A DNA stretch of 64,000 nt from assembly GCF_018324685.1 (NCBI RefSeq), contig NZ_AP023354.1, positions 6,406,426-6,470,425 of the forward strand. The letters run 5' to 3'. Below the pieces are notes generated by a model. That model saw nothing but the letters and a program-made list of their open reading frames with translations. It did no database searches and had not been told where the DNA came from. Below are positions 8,987 through 17,415 of the stretch, piece after piece. Numbering within the stretch: the stretch's first letter is position 1; every line of letters begins with the position of its first letter. The stretch comes from Actinocatenispora sera. Lineage in GTDB: Bacteria > Actinomycetota > Actinomycetes > Mycobacteriales > Micromonosporaceae. Both the position numbers and the translations under genes were made by a program.

Positions 8987-10012
8987 CTAATTCTGCGCCA
9001 GCAGTTCGCCGACGTAGCGTGCCACGGCGCGCACGGCCGCGATCGTGCCGGGGTAGTCCATCCTGGTCGGGCCGAGCACGCCGAGGCCGCCGACGACGAC
9101 GGCGCCCGGGCCGTAGCCGGTGCTGACCACCGAGGTCGTGCGCAGCCCCTCGAACTCGTTCTCGTCGCCGATGCGGATGCGCAGCGTGGTCGGCGATTCC
9201 ACCTCGCCGATCAGCTTGAGCAGCACGACCTCCTCCTCCAGCGCCTCCAGCACGCCGCCGAACGAGCCGGGGAAGTCCAGCGCGGTGCCGCGGGCGAGGT
9301 TGGCGGTGCCGGCGAGCGAGATGCGCTCCTCCCGGCGCTCGATCAGCGTGTCCAGCAGCACGTTGGACAGGGTGGCCATCGCCGACCGCATCGGCTGCGG
9401 CGTCTCGTCCACCAGCGTCTCGATCAGCACCGGGCTGTCGGAGAGCAGGCAGCCGGCCAGCTTGTCGTTGATCTTGGAGCGGAGGTCGAGCACGTCTTCC
9501 TCGTCGAGCGGGACGGGCATGTCGACCAGCCGCTGCTCGACCCGGCCGGTGTTGGTGATCATCACGAGCATCAACCGGGTCGGGGTGAGCATCACCAGCT
9601 CCAGGTGCCGCACCGTGCTGCGGGCCAGGCTCGGGTACTGCACGACCGCGACCTGCCGGGTCAGCTGGGCGAGCAGCCGCACCGTGCGGTGCACGATGTC
9701 GTCCAGGTCGACCGCACCGGACAGCAGCCGCTGGATCGCCCGCCGCTCGGCCGGCGACAGCGGCTTGACCGTCGACAGCCGGTCGACGAACAGCCGGTAT
9801 CCCTTGTCGGTGGGCACCCGGCCGGCGCTGGTGTGCGGCTGGTGGATGTAGCCCTCGTCCTCCAGCGCCGCCATGTCGTTACGCACCGTAGCGGAGGAGA
9901 CGCGGAGCTGGTGGCGCTCGACGAGGCTCTTGCTGCCGACCGGTTCCTGGGTGGCGATGTAGTCCTCGACGATCGCGCGCAGAACCTCCAACTTGCGCTC
10001 ATCGAGACTCAC
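8987..10012 (-). CDS. hrcA: Heat-inducible transcription repressor HrcA
   Basis: HrcA represses class I heat-shock genes by binding CIRCE operators. The 341-residue protein starts [19 protein letters not shown] with an N-terminal winged helix ([32 protein letters not shown]) and continues into the GAF-like HrcA domain. I chose GTG 10012-10010 because AAGGAGG lies 8 bases upstream; the GTG at 10063 would place the CIRCE operator inside the coding region. It is first in the hrcA-dnaJ-rsmE run and very probably regulates itself. Confidence 0.95.
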   Translation of the reverse strand: MSLDERKLEVLRAIVEDYIATQEPVGSKSLVERHQLRVSSATVRNDMAALEDEGYIHQPHTSAGRVPTDKGYRLFVDRLSTVKPLSPAERRAIQRLLSGAVDLDDIVHRTVRLLAQLTRQVAVVQYPSLARSTVRHLELVMLTPTRLMLVMITNTGRVEQRLVDMPVPLDEEDVLDLRSKINDKLAGCLLSDSPVLIETLVDETPQPMRSAMATLSNVLLDTLIERREERISLAGTANLARGTALDFPGSFGGVLEALEEEVVLLKLIGEVESPTTLRIRIGDENEFEGLRTTSVVSTGYGPGAVVVGGLGVLGPTRMDYPGTIAAVRAVARYVGELLAQN

Positions 10013-10046
10013 ACCGACCACCTCCTTCGCACCCGGCCACGTCACA

Positions 10047-10073
10047 CTGGCACTCCTGACCACTGAGTGCCAG
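10047..10073 (-). promoter_or_regulatory. CIRCE operator for hrcA-dnaJ
   Basis: A perfect 9-base inverted repeat with a 9-base spacer, CTGGCACTC-N9-GAGTGCCAG, closely matches the CIRCE consensus TTAGCACTC-N9-GAGTGCTAA. It lies 34 bases upstream of the chosen hrcA start. A -10-like TAGACT on the minus strand (10077-10072) abuts its outer arm, so HrcA bound here would block its own promoter. Confidence 0.9.
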
Positions 10074-10173
10074 TCTACGACCCCGACCGCCCGACCCGCT
10101 CGTTACCGATCTTGGCGTCGCCTTCCCGCCCGGTGCGATACCACCCCACCGGGCAGTTGCGTACCGTGTTCGC

Positions 10174-10566
10174 ATGACCGGACCGTCTCCCGCCCCGCCC
10201 GGCTACGACAGCACCGAAGAGCGCAACTGGGCGGTCCTGACCCACGCCCTCGCCGCCGTCGGCATCTTCTTCGGCGGCCTGCTGGGTTGGGTGGCACCCC
10301 TGGTCACGCTGCTCAGCAAGGGCGACACATCGCCGAAACTGCGCGCGCACGCCGTCTCCGCCCTCAACTTCAACCTCACCTGGGCGATCATCGATCTGGT
10401 CGCGGTGATCCTCGCCGGGTGCGCCGGATTCGTCCACCTGTGGCCGCTGCCCTGGCTGCTGCGGCTTATCCCGGTGGTGCCGTTCGTGTTCAACATCATC
10501 GCCCTGGTCAAGGCCAACAACGGCGAGTGCTACCGCCACCCCCTCTCCTACCCGCTGGTCAAGTAG
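10174..10566 (+). CDS. DUF4870 membrane protein
   Basis: A 130-residue protein of the DUF4870 family (Tic20-like fold), function unknown. The pattern is typical: EERNWAVLTHALAAVGIFFGGLLGWVAP, then LLSKGDTSPKLRAHAVSALNFNLTW and three to four transmembrane helices, ending in NIIALVKANNGECYRHPLSYPLVK. It is divergent from hrcA, with no strong ribosome site at ATG 10174. It stands alone as a single-gene unit. Confidence 0.88.
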   Translation: MTGPSPAPPGYDSTEERNWAVLTHALAAVGIFFGGLLGWVAPLVTLLSKGDTSPKLRAHAVSALNFNLTWAIIDLVAVILAGCAGFVHLWPLPWLLRLIPVVPFVFNIIALVKANNGECYRHPLSYPLVK

Positions 10567-10688
10567 GCCGCGCCTGTCTGCCCGCCCGGCGAGCGAGACC
10601 GGCGGCACGACGCCGGTCGTACCCGGACCGGTGACGCGCCGCCGGCCTGACGCGCGATGCCGCGGGCGACGGGTCCGGCCGGCGAGCG

Positions 10689-11921
10689 TCAGTCGGGGAG
10701 GAGGTCGCGGACCACGGCGTCGGCGAGGAGGCGGCCGTCGAGGGTGAGTACGGCGCGGCCGGCGGCGAGGTCGGCGGTGGCGAGCAGGCCGTCGGCGGCC
10801 GCGCGGTGCGCGGCGGCAACCGCCGGCTCGGGCAGTACGGACAGGTCCAGGCCGGTGCGCAGCCGGGTGGCGAGCAGCACGTCCTCGGTGTGCCGTTCGG
10901 CGGCGGTGAGGATCTCCCGGCCCGCGCCCGGGGAGAGCCCGGCGGCCAGCCGCTGCGCGTACCGGCTGGGGTGCTTGACGTTCCACCAGCGGACCCCGCC
11001 GACGTGGCTGTGCGCGCCGGGGCCGAGGCCCCACCAGTCGCCGCCGGTCCAGTACAGCAGGTTGTGCCGGCAGCGGGCCGCGTCGTCGGCCGCCCAGTTC
11101 GACACCTCGTACCAGGTCAGCCCGGCGGCGGTGAGCCGCTTCTCGGCGGCGAGGTAGCGGTCGGCGGCCACGTCGTCGGACGGGGTCGGCAGCTCGCCGC
11201 GGGCGATCCGGGCGGCGAGCCGGGTGCCGTCCTCGACGATGAGCGAGTACGCCGAGACGTGGTCGACGACGCCGTCGGCGACCGCGGCCAGCACCGCGTC
11301 GAGGCTGTCGGCCCAGTCCTGCGCGGTCTCCCCCGGCGTGCCGTAGATCAGGTCCATGTTGACGTGGTCGAACCCGGCCGCGGCCGCCTCGCGGGCGGCG
11401 GCCACCGCACGGCCCGGCGTGTGCCGGCGGTCCAGGACGGCGAGGACGTGCTCGGCCGCCGACTGCATGCCCAGCGAGATGCGGGTGAACCCGGCCCGGC
11501 GCAGCGCGGCGAGCGACGCCGGCGTCACCGACTCGGGGTTGGCCTCGGTCGTCACCTCGGCATCCGGCGCCAGCCCGAACGTCGCGTCGATGCCGGCGAG
11601 GATGCGGGCCAGCGCGTCGGGCGGCAGCAGGGTCGGGGTGCCGCCGCCGAAGAACACCGTCCGCACCGGCGTCGGGTCGGCGCCGAGCACGCGGCGGGCC
11701 TGGGCGAGCTCCGCCAGTACCAGGTCGGGGTAGTCGTCCCGGCTCGCGCCGGGCAGCTGGTCGGCGGTGTAGGTGTTGAAGTCGCAGTAGCCGCACCGGC
11801 TGGCGCAGAACGGCACGTGCACGTAGATGCCGAACGGGCGCTCCCGCCGCCCGGCGAGGGCGGAGTCGGGCAGCGCGCCGTCGTCGGGCATCGGTTCTGC
11901 GTCCGGGAGAGCTGCGGCCAT
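10689..11921 (-). CDS. hemW: Radical SAM heme chaperone HemW
   Basis: HemW-type radical SAM protein (410 residues), often annotated as oxygen-independent coproporphyrinogen III oxidase. The iron-sulfur cluster motif CxxxCxxC is CASRCGYC near residue 38, within YVHVPFCASRCGYCDFNTY, and the extra downstream Cys pattern of true HemN is absent. FFGGGTPTLL and TTEANPESV are family hallmarks. HemW inserts heme into target proteins and does not make coproporphyrin. It lies between lepA and hrcA in the conserved order, separated here by accessory genes. Confidence 0.93.
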   Translation of the reverse strand: MAAALPDAEPMPDDGALPDSALAGRRERPFGIYVHVPFCASRCGYCDFNTYTADQLPGASRDDYPDLVLAELAQARRVLGADPTPVRTVFFGGGTPTLLPPDALARILAGIDATFGLAPDAEVTTEANPESVTPASLAALRRAGFTRISLGMQSAAEHVLAVLDRRHTPGRAVAAAREAAAAGFDHVNMDLIYGTPGETAQDWADSLDAVLAAVADGVVDHVSAYSLIVEDGTRLAARIARGELPTPSDDVAADRYLAAEKRLTAAGLTWYEVSNWAADDAARCRHNLLYWTGGDWWGLGPGAHSHVGGVRWWNVKHPSRYAQRLAAGLSPGAGREILTAAERHTEDVLLATRLRTGLDLSVLPEPAVAAAHRAAADGLLATADLAAGRAVLTLDGRLLADAVVRDLLPD

Positions 11922-11938
11922 CCCACTAGTCTGACGCG

Positions 11939-12724
11939 GTGACCGATGACACCCGACCGCTGGTGCGGTACGCGGTGGCCGACGGTGTGGCCACCCTCAC
12001 CCTGGACAGCGACCACAACCGCAACGCGTTGTCTCGCCGGCTGATCCGCGAGCTGCTCGACGCCGTCGACCGCGCCCTGGCCGAAGACGCGGTACGGGTG
12101 CTGCTGCTCGACCACGTGGGCCGGGTGTTCTGCGCCGGCGCCGACCTGGCCGAGACCGCCGCCGCCCGCGAGGCCGGCGAGGTACCCGCCGGGGACATGC
12201 CGGCGCTGCTCGCCGCGCTGTGGGACGCGCCGAAGCCGGTGGTCGCGCGGGTCGGCGGGGCGGCCCGCGCCGGCGGGCTGGGGCTGATCGCGGCCTGCGA
12301 CCTGGTCGTCGCCGCGCGCGATGCCACGTTCGCGTTCACCGAGGTACGGCTCGGGGTGATCCCGGCGGTGATCTCGGCGCCGGTGCTGCGCCGGCTGCCG
12401 TCCCGGGCCGCGGCCGAGCTGTACCTGACCGGCGACACGTTCGACGGCAGCCGGGCCGCGACACTGGGCCTGGTCACCGCCGCGGTGCCGGCCGACGAGC
12501 TGGACGCCACCGTCGAGCGGTACGTGTCGTCGCTGGTGCGCGGCGCGCCGGGGGCGCTGGCCGGGGCGAAGGCGCTGCTGCACGGCGGGCCGCCGATCCG
12601 GCCCGAACTCGACGCGCTGGCGGAGCTGTCGGGCAGCTACTTCCTCTCCGCCGAGGGGCGCGAGGGCGTCGCCGCGTACCGGGAGAAGCGGGCGCCCCGC
12701 TGGGTGCCGCCCGGCCGCGACTAG
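11939..12724 (+). CDS. Enoyl-CoA hydratase/isomerase family protein
   Basis: A 261-residue crotonase-fold protein. FCAGADLAE forms the first oxyanion-hole segment and AARAGGLGLIAACDLVVAARDATFAFTEVRLGV the second. Of the two glutamates used by classical enoyl-CoA hydratase, the first position is leucine (GLGLIAACD) and only the second is kept (TEVRLG), so the exact reaction is uncertain. The start GTG 11939 has no ribosome site and may be leaderless. It is divergent from hemW by 17 bases. Confidence 0.87.
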   Translation: MTDDTRPLVRYAVADGVATLTLDSDHNRNALSRRLIRELLDAVDRALAEDAVRVLLLDHVGRVFCAGADLAETAAAREAGEVPAGDMPALLAALWDAPKPVVARVGGAARAGGLGLIAACDLVVAARDATFAFTEVRLGVIPAVISAPVLRRLPSRAAAELYLTGDTFDGSRAATLGLVTAAVPADELDATVERYVSSLVRGAPGALAGAKALLHGGPPIRPELDALAELSGSYFLSAEGREGVAAYREKRAPRWVPPGRD

Positions 12725-12997
12725 GCGCCGCGGGGCCGGCGGGCGGCGGGACGCCGCGGGCACATTCGTTCGGCGCCACGTGTCCGGATTCACGCGGGGC
12801 AACGGCTGCCCTGCTCGGCGCGGTTTTCGGTACGCCGACGATAGGGTCCGGCTCCTAGCATCGGAGCACCCGAGTGCCCTCCGGTCTTCGGTACCGGCTC
12901 GGTGACCGAGGGCACCCGGCACAATGGACACGGGCGGCGACGAGCACCGTCGCCCGCGGCTCGCGGGGTCGACCCCGCTCGGCTCGAAGGAGACGCT

Positions 12998-13873
12998 GTG
13001 CGAGGTCGGGTGGTGCAAGGGCGAGCCGTGCTCGCCGGCGCCGTCGCGGTCGCGACCGGTCTGGCGATCGCCGCGTGCAGCGGCAAGACGTACCATCCGC
13101 CGCTGCTGTCGACCTGCCAGGTGCACACCAGCGACGGGAAGTTCGAGCTGAACCCGGACCAGACCGCCAACGCCGCGACCATCTCCGCGGTCGGGGTGCG
13201 CCGCCGGCTGCCCGACCGGGCGGTCGTGGTGGCGCTCGCCACCGCGCTGCAGGAGTCCAAGCTGACCAACCTGGAGAGTGGCGACCGCGACTCGGTCGGT
13301 CTGTTCCAGCAGCGGCCGAGCCAGGGCTGGGGCGAGCCGAAGCAGCTCCAGGACCCGCGGTACGCGGCGGGTGCCTTCTACGACCACCTGGTCACGGTGC
13401 CCGGCTGGCAGGACATGTCGGTGACCGAGGCGGCGCAGGCGGTGCAGCGCTCCGCCGCTCCCGACGAGTACCAGAAGTGGGCGCCGGAGGCCGAGACGGT
13501 GGCGAACGCGCTGGTCGGCTCGGCCGGGGGCGCGCTGTCCTGCAGCCTGCACGACGGACCGGCCAAGCGCGGCGCCGCCGCCCGCGACGCGGTGGTCGCC
13601 GCGATGCGGCTGGACTGGGGCAACTCGCTGATCACCCGCAACTCCGGGGCTACCGGGCTGACCGTGCCGACCGACGGGCAGCGCTCCGGCTGGCAGTTCG
13701 CGCACTGGCTGGTGGCGTACGCGTCGCAGACCGGCATCGAGCAGGTGCAGTACGGCTCGAAGCGGTGGACGGTCGACTCCGGCGAGTGGAAGTCGGTCGG
13801 CGCCGCGCAGGCGGCGTCCGACACGCCACCCCCGGTCCAGGTCGAGGTGTACGGCCCGAAGAAGAAGAACTGA
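12998..13873 (+). CDS. Lipoprotein with a lysozyme/transglycosylase-like domain
   Basis: A 291-residue exported protein. GTG 12998 follows AAGGAG at 5 bases and gives a lipoprotein signal with lipobox LAIAAC at about residue 30. The core ALQESKLTNLESGDRDSVGLFQQRPSQGWG and the following DPRYAAGAFYDHLV belong to an actinobacterial transglycosylase-like domain, in which the E of ALQES is the expected catalytic acid. It probably trims peptidoglycan at the cell surface. Databases sometimes call this family 'heavy metal transporter', which the sequence does not support. It is followed after 39 bases by the blasticidin deaminase homologue. Confidence 0.75.
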   Translation: MRGRVVQGRAVLAGAVAVATGLAIAACSGKTYHPPLLSTCQVHTSDGKFELNPDQTANAATISAVGVRRRLPDRAVVVALATALQESKLTNLESGDRDSVGLFQQRPSQGWGEPKQLQDPRYAAGAFYDHLVTVPGWQDMSVTEAAQAVQRSAAPDEYQKWAPEAETVANALVGSAGGALSCSLHDGPAKRGAAARDAVVAAMRLDWGNSLITRNSGATGLTVPTDGQRSGWQFAHWLVAYASQTGIEQVQYGSKRWTVDSGEWKSVGAAQAASDTPPPVQVEVYGPKKKN

Positions 13874-13912
13874 CCCCGGGCATCGGTGCCCACCGAAGCC
13901 GAAAGCGAGACG

Positions 13913-14323
13913 ATGACCTCTCCTGCCGTGGTGGATCACGAGCTCGTCGAGGCGGCGACGCGGGTCGCCGCGACCCGTTGCCGGGGCGACAACCACACGG
14001 TGGCCGCTGCGGCGCGGGCCCGGGACGGGCGGATCGTCACCGCGGCCAACGCGTACCACTTCACGGGCGGGCCGTGCGCCGAGCTGGTCGTGATCGGCTC
14101 GGCGGCCGCGCAGGGTGCGTACGAGCTGGAGTCGATCGTGGCGGTGGGTGACCGGGGCCGCGGCGTCATCCCGCCGTGCGGCCGGTGCCGGCAGGTGCTG
14201 CTCGACTACTTCCCCGAGATCACGGTCGTCGTCGGCCACGGCGAGCAGGTGCGCGGCGTCCCGATCGTCGACCTGCTGCCGGAGACCTACGTCTGGGCCG
14301 ATCACCAGCTCGACGCCGACTGA
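13913..14323 (+). CDS. Blasticidin S deaminase-like cytidine deaminase
   Basis: A 136-residue zinc deaminase with the motifs of blasticidin S deaminase rather than ordinary cytidine deaminase. It has YHFTGGPCAELVVIGSAAA (CAE at residues 55-57 in place of HAE), then GRGVIPPCGRCRQVLLDYFP (zinc cysteines 89 and 92), and ends LLPETYVWAD. The length and the near-identity of these segments to the fungal enzyme, as I recall it, suggest it can deaminate blasticidin-type nucleosides or a related substrate. The start is ATG 13913; a GTG 27 bases upstream is in frame but has no ribosome site. Confidence 0.85.
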   Translation: MTSPAVVDHELVEAATRVAATRCRGDNHTVAAAARARDGRIVTAANAYHFTGGPCAELVVIGSAAAQGAYELESIVAVGDRGRGVIPPCGRCRQVLLDYFPEITVVVGHGEQVRGVPIVDLLPETYVWADHQLDAD

Positions 14324-14341
14324 ACCGGCCGGCGTGACGGC

Positions 14342-14908
14342 TCAGCGCTCGCCGACCGCGAGGCCGTGCATCAGGTAGTCGAGCAGGCGGGCCGTGAGCG
14401 CGGCCGGGTCGGCGGAGTTCTCGCTGGCCCAGGCGATGCCGGTGGCGGCGGCGAGCAGATCCTCGATGGTCGCGTCGGTTCGTACGGTCCCGGCCCGCTG
14501 GGCCGCGCGCAGCAGATCCCCGCCCGCCGTCCGCATCGCGTCGCAGCTGTCGTGCAGCCGGGAGTCGTGGTCGCGCAGCGCGGTGCGGACCGATTCGGGC
14601 AGCCCCCGGTAGGTACCGGCGCCGGCCGCGACCCGGCTGAGCCAGCGCAGCAGCGCGGCGCGCTGATCCTCCTCGGCGGCGAGATCGGCGGCGTCCTGGC
14701 GCAGGGTGTCGAACCGGTCGGACAGCAGCGCCTCCAGCAGCGCCTCGCGGGTCGGGAAGTGCCGGTACAGGGTGCCGATGCCGACACCGGCACGGCGGGC
14801 GACCTCGCGCAGCGACGTCGCGGTGCCGTACTCGGCGAAGGACTCGCGCGCGACGGCGAGCAACTGGTCGCGGTTGCGGCGGGCGTCCGCGCGCTGAGTG
14901 TCGGTCAT
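14342..14908 (-). CDS. TetR family transcriptional regulator
   Basis: A 188-residue TetR repressor. The N-terminal helix-turn-helix is AEYGTATSLREVARRAGVGIGTLYRHFPTREALLEALL, followed by an all-helical ligand-binding domain of the SBP-type seen in actinobacteria. The start at ATG 14908 has a GGGAGG site. It is divergent from the NmrA-like gene, and the shared intergenic region holds three copies of one palindrome (14936-14987), so it most likely represses both itself and that gene. Confidence 0.9.
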   Translation of the reverse strand: MTDTQRADARRNRDQLLAVARESFAEYGTATSLREVARRAGVGIGTLYRHFPTREALLEALLSDRFDTLRQDAADLAAEEDQRAALLRWLSRVAAGAGTYRGLPESVRTALRDHDSRLHDSCDAMRTAGGDLLRAAQRAGTVRTDATIEDLLAAATGIAWASENSADPAALTARLLDYLMHGLAVGER

Positions 14909-14935
14909 GCCGGGCAGCCTCCCACATGGACAAGA

Positions 14936-14987
14936 GGAGCACCGCTCCGTATTATCTGGAGCGATGCTCCATTCGGAGCACTGCTCC
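14936..14987. promoter_or_regulatory. Triple palindromic operator between tetR and nmrA-like gene
   Basis: Three identical inverted repeats GGAGC-N3-GCTCC lie at 14936-14948, 14958-14970 and 14975-14987, with centre-to-centre spacing of 22 and 17 bases. A -10-like TATTAT (14950-14955) falls between the first two. They fill the gap between the divergent TetR and NmrA-like genes, which makes them the probable binding sites of this TetR. Confidence 0.8.
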
Positions 14988-15008
14988 ACTTTATCGTAGG
15001 GGGAAACC

Positions 15009-15875
15009 ATGTCCGACAACCTCGTCCTGGTCACCGGCGCGACCGGCAAGCAGGGCGGCGCGACCGCCCGGCACCTGCTCGCCGCCGGCTGGCGGGTCCG
15101 CGCCCTGGTCCGGGACACCGACAGCCCGGCGGCGGCCCGGCTGGCCGCCGCCGGCGCCGAACTCGTCGCCGGCGACATGACCGACCGAGACAGCCTCGAC
15201 CGCGCCGCGGCCGGTGCGTACGGCGTCTTCAGCGCGCAGCCCGCCGTCCCCGAGCCGCGGCACGACCCGCTGGAGGTACGGATGGGCCGCAACGTCGCCG
15301 ACGCCGCGGTCGCCGCCGGCGCCGAGCACCTGGTGTACACCTCGGTCGGCGGCGCCGACCGCGCGACCGGCATCGACCACTGGGAAACCAAGTGGCAGAT
15401 CGAGCAGTACATCCGGAGCCTCGACCTGCCCTACACGATGCTGCGGCCGGTGATGTTCATGGAGAACCACGCGAGCCACGGACCGTACGGCGCGTTTGGC
15501 GAGACGCCGCTGATCCGGATGATCACCCCGGACGGCAGGGTGCAGATCATCGCCGTCGACGACATCGGCGCGTTCGCCGCGCTCGCGTTCACCCGACCCG
15601 ACGAGTACCGCGGGGTCGAGCTGGAGATCGCCGGCGACGAGGTGACCGGCGCCCAGATCGCCGCTGGGATCGAGGCGGCGGTCGGGCACCCGATCGACAT
15701 CACGCCGCTGGCGCTGCCGGAGCAGGCGCGCACCGACGGGAGCTCGTTCGCCGGCTGGCAGGCCGACATCCCGGCGCTTCGCCGCCGGTACCCGGGACTG
15801 ACGACCTTCGACACCTGGCTGGACCGCACCGGCGCCGACCTGCTCCGCGCCGCTGCGGCACACGCCGCCGCCTAG
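15009..15875 (+). CDS. NmrA-like NAD(P)-binding protein
   Basis: A 288-residue short-chain dehydrogenase-like protein of the NmrA/HSCARG type. The N-terminal Rossmann motif is LVTGATGKQGGATA, and VYTSVGG and WETKWQIEQYIR follow; the usual YxxxK is replaced by the WETKWQIE pattern of atypical SDRs. Such proteins act as redox sensors or as NAD(P)H:quinone-type reductases. An AGGGGG ribosome site precedes ATG 15009. Divergent pairing with TetR suggests induction by a small molecule. Confidence 0.87.
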   Translation: MSDNLVLVTGATGKQGGATARHLLAAGWRVRALVRDTDSPAAARLAAAGAELVAGDMTDRDSLDRAAAGAYGVFSAQPAVPEPRHDPLEVRMGRNVADAAVAAGAEHLVYTSVGGADRATGIDHWETKWQIEQYIRSLDLPYTMLRPVMFMENHASHGPYGAFGETPLIRMITPDGRVQIIAVDDIGAFAALAFTRPDEYRGVELEIAGDEVTGAQIAAGIEAAVGHPIDITPLALPEQARTDGSSFAGWQADIPALRRRYPGLTTFDTWLDRTGADLLRAAAAHAAA

Positions 15876-15877
15876 GA

Positions 15878-15920
15878 TCTGTTTCGGAGCCCCCGCCCGC
15901 ACGCGGGATTCCGAAACAGA
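15878..15920 (+). terminator. Hairpin after the NmrA-like gene
   Basis: An 11-base perfect inverted repeat, TCTGTTTCGGA and TCCGAAACAGA, begins 2 bases after the NmrA-like stop codon and encloses an inner CCCGC/GCGGG pair. It has no T tract, so it may be an intrinsic terminator of the actinobacterial type. Confidence 0.6.
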
Positions 15921-16179
15921 CCCTGGCCGGCACCGGCACCCGCCGCCACGCCACCGCAGGTCGGCACCAGGGACCGCCCGCGGCGCGGTCGAGGTCGGCG
16001 GGTGCCGGTCGTCCGGCGCGGGTGGCGCGGAAGGACAGCACGGTGGGCACCTCGCCGCCGGACTCCCGGAAACGCCGCACCCGCAGACCCGCGTGTCGTC
16101 GGGGCCGAGGATCTCGCGCCCGTACCGGTCGGCGATCCTGTCGTACGCGGCGGGCGTTAGGTCCCCGCGCGCACCCAGG
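15921..16179. other. Intergenic region with a possible gene remnant
   Basis: No intact gene. On the minus strand, about 16180-16085 reads as ordinary protein (LTPAAYDRIADRYGREILGP), and after a change of frame near 16083 the sequence continues with VRRFRESGGEVPTVLSF. This could be the broken end of a lost gene, but I cannot name a family and it may be chance in GC-rich DNA. Confidence 0.3.
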
Positions 16180-17208
16180 TCACTGCACGGACAGGTGCAC
16201 GTGGTTGGTGTGCTCGACCGACGGCGCGCCGGTCGGGTCGTAGTGCTGCCAGCCCACCCCGGGCATCCAGATCTGCCGGTACCAGATGACGTACAGCACC
16301 GCGAGCCGGCCGGAGTTCGCGATGAACCAGGCGGCCAGGTTGTCGCCGTAGGTCTTCGCCTCACCGGTCGCCGCGTCGCCGAAGCCATCCGGGGTCACCG
16401 AGAAGTCGCAGGCCCGACCGCGTGGATGTTCGCCGCCGTCCTCGTTGGAGCGGTAGCAGGCCGTGTAGCGGGTGTAGCCGGCCTTGCGCGCCTCCTGGTA
16501 CGCGTGCAGCAACCGCGGCGTGATGCATCCGTCGGTGGTCGGGTCGTCCACCGAGCACGACTCGGGCGGCCAGCTGCCGTCCGGGTTGCGCGGCGCCGGC
16601 TCGGCCGAGGCGGACTGGCCGCCGTACCCGTTGGACGAGCCGGAACTGATCTTGTCGACCGCCTTCTGCGCCGCGTCCCGGCTCTTCTTCAGCTCGGCGA
16701 CCTGCTTGCGCTGTTTGGCCGCGGTCTCGGCGAGCTCCTGCTGCTGCTCCTTCTGGTCCCGCCGCGCGGCGACCAGCGCATCGATCTTGCGGGTGTCCTG
16801 CCGGCCCAGATAGGTCAGCGTGTCGGCCATGGCGAGCAGATCGGTACTGGACTGCTGGTCCAGGGCGAGCGTCAGTAGGCTGGTCGGGCCCTGCCGATAG
16901 CGCACCGCGGCGATCTTGCCGACCTCGTCGGACAGCGTGTCGACCGTGTGGTTGGTGGCCGCGATCTTCTTCGTCAGCTGCTTCTGCTTCTTCTTGGTGG
17001 CGTCCAGCTTCGCCTTGGCGTTGTTGTACTTGCGTGCCGCCGAGTCGAGCTTCTTGTACACCGAGGCGCTGCCGCCCTCGTCCGGGTCGGCCGCCACCGG
17101 ACCCGGCGCCACCAGCACCGCACCGAGCATCGCGAGCACCGCCACCAGCACCGGCCACCACGCCCGCGTTGCGCGCGCGCCGTCGCGCCGTACCGTCACC
17201 TGCCACAC
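16180..17208 (-). CDS. Secreted coiled-coil protein with a C-terminal hydrolase-like domain
   Basis: A 342-residue exported protein. The signal peptide is WWPVLVAVLAMLGAVLVAPGPVAA, with cleavage probably near residue 45. A long heptad-rich coiled coil follows (YKKLDSAARKYNNAKAKLDATKKKQKQ to KKSRDAAQKAVDKI, about 55-195), resembling the RipA/NlpD-type regulators of peptidoglycan hydrolases. A Gly/Ser linker leads to a C-terminal domain with HPRGRACDFSV and HTNHVHLSV, the histidine pattern of the ARB_07466-like/M15-type domain. It probably acts at the cell wall. The start is uncertain among GTG 17208, GTG 17199 and further upstream. Confidence 0.75.
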   Translation of the reverse strand: MWQVTVRRDGARATRAWWPVLVAVLAMLGAVLVAPGPVAADPDEGGSASVYKKLDSAARKYNNAKAKLDATKKKQKQLTKKIAATNHTVDTLSDEVGKIAAVRYRQGPTSLLTLALDQQSSTDLLAMADTLTYLGRQDTRKIDALVAARRDQKEQQQELAETAAKQRKQVAELKKSRDAAQKAVDKISSGSSNGYGGQSASAEPAPRNPDGSWPPESCSVDDPTTDGCITPRLLHAYQEARKAGYTRYTACYRSNEDGGEHPRGRACDFSVTPDGFGDAATGEAKTYGDNLAAWFIANSGRLAVLYVIWYRQIWMPGVGWQHYDPTGAPSVEHTNHVHLSVQ

Positions 17209-17320
17209 CCCCACCCGACCACCGCGGTCCGAACAGGCACCACAGGCTACCGGCAGGTGAGCCAGCGGCAAAAACCACTCACTGAACGTATTCGGTTCGA
17301 CACGATCCAGTGGTCGACAC

Positions 17321-17357
17321 ATCCACAGTGGAGGGTCCCGGTCCGTCCACTGTGGAT
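17321..17357 (-). terminator. Hairpin terminator after the RibD-like gene
   Basis: Two copies of a palindrome form a 12-base perfect stem, ATCCACAGTGGA (17321-17332) and TCCACTGTGGAT (17346-17357), around a 13-base loop. It lies about 60 bases downstream of the RibD-like gene on the minus strand and could stop its transcript. Confidence 0.6.
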
Positions 17358-17415
17358 CATGACGGCGCCGGCGCGGCAATCGCCCGAACCGGTACGGTGC
17401 CGACAGATCGGGCCG

